In this document: positions 1 to 5,278 of the stretch, one piece after another | How the letters are laid out: every line of letters begins with the position of its first letter | How positions within the stretch are numbered: position 1 is the first letter of the stretch | Assembly (NCBI GenBank): GCA_023441145.1 | Contig: JAEZQN010000336.1 | Span: 1 to 5,278, forward strand | Length of the DNA stretch: 5,278 bases | Direction of reading: 5' to 3' | Source of the DNA: Bacillota bacterium | GTDB lineage: Bacteria > Bacillota > Clostridia > Lachnospirales > Lachnospiraceae | The notes under the pieces: generated by a model | Told to the model about the DNA's origin: nothing | Databases searched by the model: none | What the model saw: only the letters and a program-made list of their open reading frames with translations | Made by a program: the position numbers and the translations under genes

Positions 1-654
1 GGTTTACAAGGTGCTTTACAAGAAGCAATGGAAAATGAAATTCCAGTAATTTTAGTAGACCGTGGAAGTAATGGAGATGCTGGTACTCATTATACAACAG
101 CAATTATGTCTGACTTTGTTTGGGAAGGTGAGCAGTGTGCAAAAGCGTTACAAGAAGCTCTTCCAAACGGTGGGAACATCGTAGTTATCAATGGTGGTTA
201 TGATTCCTCTACTTCAACAGATAGACAAGGTGGATTTGTAAATAACCTTGATACCAATAAATATAAAATCATTGCTGAGCAAGACGGAGAGTGGTTAATG
301 GACAAAGCACAGGCAGTTATGGAAAACATTATCCAGGCTCAGGGTGGCGAAAAAATCGATGCCGTATTTGCTGTAACTGATGATATGGTACAAGGTGCAA
401 AAACTGCAATTGAAGCAGCAGGATTAACACCGGGCAAAGATATACTTACTTTAGGAATTGATGGAACAAAAGCGGCATTTGAAGATATTAAAGCTGGTAA
501 GCAACTTGCTTCTACTACTTGTTCTCCTTACTTTGGACCAATCGTAGTAGAAACTATCACAAAGATTCTTAATGGGGAAGAAGTTCCAGAACATATTACA
601 AATGAAGATACTTTATATACAAAAGACAATGTTGTAGTTGAGTTAGGATTCTAA
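1..654 (+). CDS. Sugar ABC transporter substrate-binding protein, C-terminal part (5' end cut by window)
   Basis: Extracytoplasmic solute receptor of a CUT2-type sugar importer; it binds sugar outside the membrane and delivers it to the two permeases downstream. The reading frame is open from base 1 and 217 residues are visible, so the gene starts upstream and the signal peptide (probably a lipoprotein signal) lies outside; the Met at base 28 is internal. The fold is a periplasmic-binding-protein type I (Peripla_BP_4 family). Visible marks, numbered from the window edge, are IPVILVDRGS (14-23), the DRQGGF segment (74-79), TDDMVQGA (126-133) and GIDG (152-155). The blocks IPVxLxDR, DDMVxGAxxAIxxAGLxPGKDIL and IDG resemble E. 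coli YtfQ, the galactofuranose-binding protein, more than RbsB. The complete family length is about 310-350 residues. A hairpin follows the stop codon closely. The family is firm; the ligand is inferred and could be another furanose or a small glycoside. Confidence 0.93.
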   Translation, partial: GLQGALQEAMENEIPVILVDRGSNGDAGTHYTTAIMSDFVWEGEQCAKALQEALPNGGNIVVINGGYDSSTSTDRQGGFVNNLDTNKYKIIAEQDGEWLMDKAQAVMENIIQAQGGEKIDAVFAVTDDMVQGAKTAIEAAGLTPGKDILTLGIDGTKAAFEDIKAGKQLASTTCSPYFGPIVVETITKILNGEEVPEHITNEDTLYTKDNVVVELGF

Positions 655-675
655 AAATTATTTAAAGAGATAAGT

Positions 676-711
676 AGAGCCACTTCACGCAATAGTGAAG
701 TGGTTCTTTTT
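676..711 (+). terminator. Intra-operon hairpin with T tract (leaky terminator or mRNA 3'-end stabiliser)
   Basis: The arms CCACTTCAC (680-688) and GTGAAGTGG (695-703) are perfect reverse complements around a 6-base loop (GCAATA). Four more pairs, AGAG (676-679) with TTCT (704-707) including one G-T, extend the stem to 13 pairs. A run of five T (707-711) follows. This is the shape of a rho-independent terminator, but the T tract is short and the operon continues, so it is probably read through in part. Such elements are known to raise the level of binding-protein mRNA over the membrane and ATPase genes. The ribosome binding site of the next gene begins two bases after the T tract and is not inside the stem. 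Confidence 0.8.
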
Positions 712-712
712 G

Positions 713-719
713 AAAGGAG
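713..719 (+). promoter_or_regulatory. Shine-Dalgarno site that fixes the ATPase start
   Basis: AAAGGAG lies five bases before the ATG at 725 and follows the hairpin T tract directly. An in-frame GTG at 695 would add ten residues, but it sits in the right arm of the hairpin and has no Shine-Dalgarno site, so ATG 725 is the supported start. Confidence 0.85.
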
Positions 720-724
720 CAACC

Positions 725-2248
725 ATGTCAGACGTTTTACTGGATATTAACGGATTAGAGAAGACATTTCCAGGGGTTAGAGCTCTTAAGGGAGTAGAAT
801 TAAAGGTCAAAAAAGGAGAAGTACATGCACTTATGGGCGAAAACGGTGCTGGAAAATCCACCTTAATAAAAGTATTAACTGGAATATACCAAAAGGATGC
901 TGGAACCATTATGTTTGATGGAAAAAGCATTAACGCAAAGACTCCTATTGAAGCCAATGAGGTAGGTATTTCTACGATTTATCAGGAATTAAATCTTGTA
1001 CTCTTTCAGACTGTTTATGAGAACTTATTCTTAGGAAGAGAACCAAGAACTAAGTTTGGCCGTATTGATCGTCAGAAAATGATTAGTGAAGCAGAAAGAA
1101 TCTTAGGTGATTTAGGAATTCATATTGATGTTACTAAGCCTTTAAAGCAATACTCTACTGCAATTCAACAGATGGTAGCTATTGCTCGTGCTGTTAGCAT
1201 TAATACAAAACTTGTTATTATGGATGAACCAACCTCTTCTTTGGATGCTAAAGAGGTTCAGGTGTTATTTAGAATCATTCGTAAATTAAAGAGTCAGGGA
1301 ATCAGTGTTATTTTTATCAGCCACAAGTTAGATGAAATATTTGAAATATGCGAACGCCTAACCATATTTAAAGATGGCGAATATGTCGGTGCATATGATA
1401 TTGAAGAATTAGATCAATTTAAGCTTATTTCTTTAATGGTAGGTAAAGATACAGTTAAACTTGAGAGAACAAAACAAGGCTATGATTTTGAAAATAAAAA
1501 AGAAATTATTAGCGCAAAAAATATCAAACAGGGAATGCGCTTAAACGGGATAGATGTTGATATCAAAGAAGGAGAAGTAGTAGGTCTAGCAGGTCTTCTT
1601 GGTTCAGGAAGAACAGAGCTAGCACAGGTACTATTTGGTGTACATACACCAGATGAGGGTGAGGTGTTCTGGTATAACAACCCAGTTAAGATTCAGAAGC
1701 CTTCTGATGCTATTAAAATGGGCACGGGCTTCTGTACAGAGGATAGAAAAGTAGAAGGTATCATTCCTCATTTATCTGTAAAAGAGAACCTAACAATTGC
1801 TCTTCTTCCGAAGATTAGTAAGTTTGGATTTGTTAATACAAAGAAACAGAATGAAGTGGTAGACAACTACATTAACAGACTTAAGATTAAGACCTCTACT
1901 CCAGAGCAGCCAATTGGTACATTAAGTGGCGGTAATCAACAAAAGGTATTACTTGCTCGTTGGATGTGTATGAATCCAAAATTAATGATCATGGACGAAC
2001 CTACAAGAGGTATTGATGTTGGTGCAAAAGCAGAAATCGAACAGCTAATTCAGGAATTCTCTCAAAACGGAATTTCAGTACTTATGATTTCTTCTGAGAT
2101 AGCGGAGTTAGAGCGTAATTGCGATAGAATTATTGTTATGCGTGAAGGTAAAAAGAGAGGTGAATTGACAGGAGATGACATTCACCAAGATAGAATTATG
2201 GAAACCATTGCAAATGGTAGTGAACGTGAGGTAAAAGATAATGAATAA
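725..2248 (+). CDS. Sugar ABC transporter ATP-binding protein, tandem nucleotide-binding domains (YtfR-like)
   Basis: Energises sugar import on the cytoplasmic side of the membrane; 507 residues, the normal length for CUT2 ATPases, which carry two fused ATP-binding domains. Domain 1 (about 3-245): Walker A GENGAGKST 38-46, Q loop at YQE 86-88, degenerate signature YSTAIQQ 143-149, Walker B LVIMDEP 163-169, switch His200. Domain 2 (about 258-500): altered Walker A GLLGSGRTE 290-298 with Arg instead of Lys, GFCTEDRK 335-342, good signature LSGGNQQ 400-406, Walker B LMIMDEP 420-426, and SSE (456-458) where the switch His would be. One complete ATP site can therefore form, from the domain 1 Walker A and domain 2 signature. 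The first signature and the GFCxEDRK block fit the YtfR branch better than RbsA or MglA, so YtfR-like is my reading from remembered sequence. The start is ATG 725, set by AAAGGAG. The 3' end overlaps the next gene by 8 bases. Confidence 0.96.
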   Translation: MSDVLLDINGLEKTFPGVRALKGVELKVKKGEVHALMGENGAGKSTLIKVLTGIYQKDAGTIMFDGKSINAKTPIEANEVGISTIYQELNLVLFQTVYENLFLGREPRTKFGRIDRQKMISEAERILGDLGIHIDVTKPLKQYSTAIQQMVAIARAVSINTKLVIMDEPTSSLDAKEVQVLFRIIRKLKSQGISVIFISHKLDEIFEICERLTIFKDGEYVGAYDIEELDQFKLISLMVGKDTVKLERTKQGYDFENKKEIISAKNIKQGMRLNGIDVDIKEGEVVGLAGLLGSGRTELAQVLFGVHTPDEGEVFWYNNPVKIQKPSDAIKMGTGFCTEDRKVEGIIPHLSVKENLTIALLPKISKFGFVNTKKQNEVVDNYINRLKIKTSTPEQPIGTLSGGNQQKVLLARWMCMNPKLMIMDEPTRGIDVGAKAEIEQLIQEFSQNGISVLMISSEIAELERNCDRIIVMREGKKRGELTGDDIHQDRIMETIANGSEREVKDNE

Positions 2249-3194
2249 ACACAATTATTCTCAATTTATGAAGAAATATAGTGCAATCCTATTGCTTCTT
2301 TTGTTTATATTATTAAACTCAATTATTACTCCAAACTTTTTTAAGATGAACAATCTTAATAATATCATTACACAGATCTGTCCAATCATTTTGTGTGGTA
2401 TGGGTATGACAATGGTTATTTCTACTGGAGGAATTGATATTTCTGTTGGTTCTATTATGGCAGTGGCAGGTGTTTTAACTGCTAAGCTTATGACAGAAAT
2501 AGGACTATTTGGTGGACTTATTGTTGCTGTAATTGTGTCCTGCCTAATCGGCTGTTTCACCGGTGTAATGGTTGGTAAATTAAAATTACAGGCCATGGTA
2601 GTTACCTTAGGTCTTATGCTTGGTGTGCGTGGTGTGGCTCAGGTACTTTGTGGTGGTCGAGACATCTATTTTAACAGATTAGGTGAAGTAGGTGCTAAGT
2701 TAGCCCTTTGGGGAACCTACAAAATTGGTGGTGTAGTACCAGTACAGATCGTACCAATTATACTTTCTGTTGTTCTTGTTTGGATTATCATTGAGAAAAC
2801 TGTTTTAGGGCGTCAGATTCAAGCAGTTGGAGATAGCATTAAGTCTAGCTCTCTTTCTGGTATTAACACCGCTAGAACCATGATGATTGTATATGGATTA
2901 AGTGCTATATTAGCAGCTTTTGCTGGTGTTTTCCAGGCTGCAAAGACGTCTGTGGCAGCAGGTAGCTCCTTAGGACAGTTGGCAGAGTTAGATGCTATTG
3001 CAGCAGTTGTAATTGGTGGAACTCCAATGTCTGGTGGTAAGGCCCGCGTTATGGGAACTGTAATTGGTGCTTTAATTATGCAGATGATTACCCTTACCTG
3101 CGTTATGAACAATATTCCGGACCAGTATGCTCAAGTATTTAAAGCAATTATCATTGTATTTGCGGTATTTATCCAGCGAGAGAAAGCAAAGTAG
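2241..3194 (+). CDS. Sugar ABC transporter permease 1 (CUT2 family, YtfT-like)
   Basis: Integral membrane subunit forming half of the import channel; 317 residues, BPD_transp_2 family. About ten hydrophobic stretches are visible, at roughly 13-29, 46-62, 68-82, 89-112, 117-137, 166-184, 213-234, 251-263, 270-288 and 297-312. Family motifs are GMTMVISTGGIDISVGS (55-71), RGVAQ (130-134) and ELDAIAAVVIGG (249-260). RGVAQ also occurs in E. coli YtfT, supporting that assignment. The cytosolic loop that reads AVGGNxxAAxxxGI in many relatives is AVGDSIKSSSLSGI here (195-208), so its EAA-like core is lost. The ATG overlaps the ATPase stop by 8 bases, with GAGG at 2228-2231 as ribosome site nine bases upstream, which implies translational coupling. 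It probably pairs with the dissimilar permease encoded next rather than forming a homodimer. Confidence 0.95.
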   Translation: MNKHNYSQFMKKYSAILLLLLFILLNSIITPNFFKMNNLNNIITQICPIILCGMGMTMVISTGGIDISVGSIMAVAGVLTAKLMTEIGLFGGLIVAVIVSCLIGCFTGVMVGKLKLQAMVVTLGLMLGVRGVAQVLCGGRDIYFNRLGEVGAKLALWGTYKIGGVVPVQIVPIILSVVLVWIIIEKTVLGRQIQAVGDSIKSSSLSGINTARTMMIVYGLSAILAAFAGVFQAAKTSVAAGSSLGQLAELDAIAAVVIGGTPMSGGKARVMGTVIGALIMQMITLTCVMNNIPDQYAQVFKAIIIVFAVFIQREKAK

Positions 3195-3208
3195 AGAGGT
3201 TAAGAGGT

Positions 3209-4216
3209 ATGAAAAAAATACAAAAGATTTATAATTCGTTTTATTCTAAAAGTACAATCTTAGCACTTTTACTTTTAGTTGTAGTGGCAAGCATTGTTTT
3301 TAATGATAAGAATTTTCTATCCACAGCCAATGTATTTAACATTTTACTAAAGGCCGCAAAAAATGGTGGTTTCTTAGCGTTAGGAATGACATTTGTTATC
3401 TTATGCGGTGAAATCGACTTATCTGCCGGTGCAGTATTTGCTTTAAGTGGCGTTGTTATGGGTCTAGTTGGGCAAATCAATCCTGTTTTAGGGATTGTAG
3501 CAGGCTTATTAGTAGGCGTTGTTTCTGGTTATTTAATCGGATTTATGGTAACCAAGATGCGTATTTCCTCTTGGATTGCATCCCTTGCCATGTTATTTGC
3601 TTTAAGAGGTGTTATTCTAATTATTGCAAAAAAATCAGTATTAGTGAGTGGTTCTATTTTAACCTTTGCTAAGGCAAAGATTCTACCGGGAGTATTTCCT
3701 AGCTTAAAAAGCGGTATTTCCATTTTGATTGTTATCCTATTCGTTGTAACTTTTATTTGTATGTATATATCCCGACATACGAAGTTTGGTATGGGATTAT
3801 ATGCGGTAGGTGGTAATGGCGAAGCAGCAAGAATGATGGGAATCGATGTTGATAGAATTAAGTTAAAAGCATTTATTTGTTCTGGTCTTATTGCTGCATT
3901 TTCTGGTGTGCTGCTTGCTTCTAGCTCCGGTAGTGCAACCTTAAGTGCTGGTAATAGCTATGAAACCTATGCTATTGCAATGTGTGCCATTGGTGGTGTC
4001 AAACTATCTGGTGGGGAAGGAAAATTCTCTGGTACATTTTTCGGTATGTTGATTTACTTCATTATCAATACCATCTTTACCTACCTTCCAACCAGTATAT
4101 CTGTACATTGGCAGTCTATCATTATGGGTGTGTTAGTACTTATTTCTGTAGGAGTTCAGACAGAAGTATTCCAGTCTCATAAAATTAGAAAGAAAGCGGT
4201 AGGAGAGAAAGCATGA
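3209..4216 (+). CDS. Sugar ABC transporter permease 2 (CUT2 family, YjfF-like)
   Basis: Second membrane subunit of the importer; 335 residues, BPD_transp_2 family, with about ten hydrophobic stretches (roughly 15-31, 53-67, 71-88, 92-114, 119-140, 169-187, 220-238, 251-263, 268-290, 300-318). GMTFVILCGEIDLSAGA (59-75) is the family GMTxVIxxGGIDLSVG motif with Glu68 in place of Gly. The cytosolic loop AVGGNGEAARMMGI (199-212) keeps the EAA-like form lost in permease 1. In contrast, the otherwise conserved ELDAIAAVVIGG block is YETYAIAMCAIGG (251-263). The two permeases are clearly paralogous yet diverged, as in YtfT/YjfF. The ATG at 3209 is 14 bases after the previous stop; GAGAGG at 3194-3199 is the best ribosome site, nine bases upstream. 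A second GAGG at 3204-3207 is too close to serve. The stop codon overlaps the next ATG. Confidence 0.95.
   Translation: MKKIQKIYNSFYSKSTILALLLLVVVASIVFNDKNFLSTANVFNILLKAAKNGGFLALGMTFVILCGEIDLSAGAVFALSGVVMGLVGQINPVLGIVAGLLVGVVSGYLIGFMVTKMRISSWIASLAMLFALRGVILIIAKKSVLVSGSILTFAKAKILPGVFPSLKSGISILIVILFVVTFICMYISRHTKFGMGLYAVGGNGEAARMMGIDVDRIKLKAFICSGLIAAFSGVLLASSSGSATLSAGNSYETYAIAMCAIGGVKLSGGEGKFSGTFFGMLIYFIINTIFTYLPTSISVHWQSIIMGVLVLISVGVQTEVFQSHKIRKKAVGEKA
4201..4207 (+). promoter_or_regulatory. Shine-Dalgarno site of the GH2 gene, inside the permease 2 coding end
   Basis: AGGAGAG lies within the last codons of permease 2, and its AGGAG core ends seven bases before ATG 4213. With the ATGA stop/start overlap this indicates that the hydrolase is translated by coupled or re-initiating ribosomes from the transporter message. 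Confidence 0.75.
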
Positions 4217-5278
4217 AACAACTGATCACTAGATGGGGAAAAGAGGTTCAGGAGAACAATGTACTACAAGAGTACCCAAGACCAACCCTCGTAAGAGATA
4301 GCTATTTTAATCTCAATGGAAAATGGGATTATGCCATTACAAAATCCAAAGAAGTTACTTCTTACACAGGTGAAATTCTTGTGCCATTTTCTCCAGAGGC
4401 ATCCTTATCAGGCGTATCTCAAGTGGTTATGCCAGATGATTATCTTCACTACCGTAAGAAGTTTGTATTACCAAAAAACTTCCGTAAGAAGCATGTAATC
4501 CTGCATTTTGGAGCAGTAGATCAGGAATGTGAAGTATTTCTTAATGGTAAAAAGCTAGGAGAGCATATTGGTGGATACCTTCCGTTTTCCTTTTCTATTA
4601 CAAAGGAGCTTGTGCCAGGCGAAAATGAGCTTACCTTATGTGTGGTTGATAAGACAGAAGAGGCCCCTCATGCTCGAGGAAAGCAGAAGTTAGTCAAAAA
4701 AGGAAAGTATGGCTCCTTGTTTTACACACCTAACAGTGGAATTTGGAAGACAGTGTGGATAGAAAGTGTGGAAAATGACTACGTTGTGGATACTTGCATC
4801 ACACCAGACTTTGATCACAGTAGTGTTTGTTTTCTGATTTCCACTAAAGGAGTGGCAGAAAAAGCGCACTTAAGTATTAGCCAAAGTGGAACGCTAGTAA
4901 AAGAAGTAGAGGTTGCTACCAATAAAGAAGTAACAGTAGAGTTAGATTCTTTCCTTCCTTGGACGCCAGACACTCCAAATCTTTATGATGTAGTAATTAA
5001 TTACGGTAAAGATCAGGTTACTACCTATTTTGGCATGAGAAAATACTCAGTGAAGAAGGATTCCAAAGGGATTTTAAGATTCTATTTAAATAATAAACCA
5101 TATTTCTTTAATGGCTTGTTAGATCAGGGATATTGGCCAGAAAGTCTTCTGACTCAACCAAGTGACGAAGCTTTAAAATATGACATTATTAAATTAAAGG
5201 AATTAGGTTATAACACCATTCGTAAGCACATTAAAGTAGAATCCGAAAGATTTTATTATCATTGTGATAAAATCGGTA
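4213..5278 (+). CDS. Glycoside hydrolase family 2 protein, N-terminal part (3' end cut by window)
   Basis: Probable cytoplasmic exo-glycosidase; 355 residues are visible and the frame is still open at the right edge. The start is ATG 4213, overlapping the permease stop as ATGA, with AGGAGAG upstream. The N-terminus (MKQLITRWGKEVQ) is polar, with no signal peptide. Domains in order: a jelly-roll sugar-binding domain (about 25-186) with LNGKWDY 34-40, YRKKF 80-84, HFGAVDQECEVFLNGKKLGEH 98-118 (key residues G100, D103, N111, G112), ARGKQ 154-158 and SGIWKTVW 175-182; an Ig-like domain (about 190-280) closing with PWTPDTPNLYDV 249-260 and YFGMRKYSV 272-280; then the start of the TIM barrel from about 287, with LDQGYWPE 303-310, PSDEALKYDI 316-325 and RKHIKVE 337-343. 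The two catalytic Glu residues would lie past the edge. GH2 covers beta-galactosidases, glucuronidases, mannosidases, arabinosidases and galactofuranosidases, so the substrate cannot be read here. The ORF track missed this gene because it has no in-window stop. Confidence 0.93.
   Translation, partial: MKQLITRWGKEVQENNVLQEYPRPTLVRDSYFNLNGKWDYAITKSKEVTSYTGEILVPFSPEASLSGVSQVVMPDDYLHYRKKFVLPKNFRKKHVILHFGAVDQECEVFLNGKKLGEHIGGYLPFSFSITKELVPGENELTLCVVDKTEEAPHARGKQKLVKKGKYGSLFYTPNSGIWKTVWIESVENDYVVDTCITPDFDHSSVCFLISTKGVAEKAHLSISQSGTLVKEVEVATNKEVTVELDSFLPWTPDTPNLYDVVINYGKDQVTTYFGMRKYSVKKDSKGILRFYLNNKPYFFNGLLDQGYWPESLLTQPSDEALKYDIIKLKELGYNTIRKHIKVESERFYYHCDKIG

Noticed and set aside
28..654. Treating Met at base 28 as the start of the binding protein
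   Set aside because: The frame is open to base 1, the sequence before it continues the family alignment (GLQGALQEA), and no signal peptide would be present. It is an internal Met of a gene truncated by the window.
695..724. In-frame GTG giving the ATPase ten extra N-terminal residues
   Set aside because: It lies in the right arm of the hairpin, has no Shine-Dalgarno site, and the encoded stretch (KWFFLKGAT) is unlike family N-termini. ATG 725 has AAAGGAG at good spacing.
655..724. A possible internal promoter for the ATPase-permease-hydrolase genes
   Set aside because: The gap is 70 bases and half of it is hairpin; I see no convincing pair of -35 and -10 boxes at proper spacing in the AT-rich stretch before the stem.
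685..957. Minus-strand ORF of 90 codons opposite the ATPase start, and similar minus-strand ORFs at 1480-1680, 2261-2596, 2819-3112, 3241-3480 and 3529-3723
   Set aside because: All lie opposite well-supported conserved genes, show low-complexity shadow composition rich in I, P, T and A, and none resembles a known family.
3982..4182. Plus-strand ORF of 66 codons within permease 2
   Set aside because: Out of frame inside a conserved membrane gene; rich in W, Y, C and H as frame-shadow products tend to be; no ribosome site of its own.
4316..4498. Plus-strand ORF of 60 codons within the hydrolase gene
   Set aside because: Overlaps the GH2 sugar-binding domain in another frame, where the GH2 frame shows clear conserved motifs throughout.
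4213..5278. A pseudogene or frameshifted hydrolase
   Set aside because: The frame is open without a stop through all 355 visible codons with domains in normal order; it is simply cut by the window edge.

Overview
This window holds the distal part of one plus-strand sugar-utilisation operon. Four genes form a complete CUT2-type (ribose/galactofuranose-like) ABC importer, except that the binding protein is cut by the left edge. A fifth gene, for a family-2 glycoside hydrolase (GH2), runs off the right edge. The DNA is AT-rich, codons favour A/T in third position, and the Shine-Dalgarno sites are strong (AGGAG/GAGG types). With the gene content this suggests a low-GC Firmicute, most likely a plant- or gut-polysaccharide-degrading clostridium of the Lachnospiraceae. 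The organism is an inference from style; no phylogenetic marker is present.

Layout: (1) 1-654, C-terminal two thirds of an extracytoplasmic sugar-binding protein. (2) 655-724, the only real intergenic gap, with a strong hairpin followed by a short T tract, which looks like a leaky intra-operon terminator or 3'-end stabiliser. (3) 725-2248, double-domain sugar ATPase. (4) 2241-3194, first permease, overlapping the ATPase by 8 bases. (5) 3209-4216, second, different permease, 14 bases downstream. (6) 4213-5278, N-terminal 355 residues of a GH2 enzyme whose ATG overlaps the permease stop codon (ATGA). No tRNA, rRNA, mobile element, CRISPR array or long repeat was seen.

How it works together: the binding protein captures a sugar outside the membrane, the two permeases form a heterodimeric channel, and the tandem ATPase drives import. 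One binding protein, one double ATPase and two distinct permeases is the arrangement of E. coli YtfQ-YtfR-YtfT-YjfF (galactofuranose) and bifidobacterial FruEKFG (fructose). Remembered motifs of YtfR, such as the unusual first signature YSxAIQQMVAIARAV and the GFCxEDRK block, are matched closely here. The GH2 enzyme has no signal peptide and is translationally coupled to the transporter, so the imported compound is probably a small glycoside cleaved in the cytoplasm. A furanose-containing glycoside (galactofuranosyl or arabinofuranosyl) is an attractive but unproven guess.

The window is mostly an ordinary carbohydrate operon. The points that merit a second look are the transporter-hydrolase pairing, the unusual barrel-entry motifs of the GH2 enzyme, the complementary divergence of the two permeases, and the hairpin that separates the binding-protein gene from the rest.
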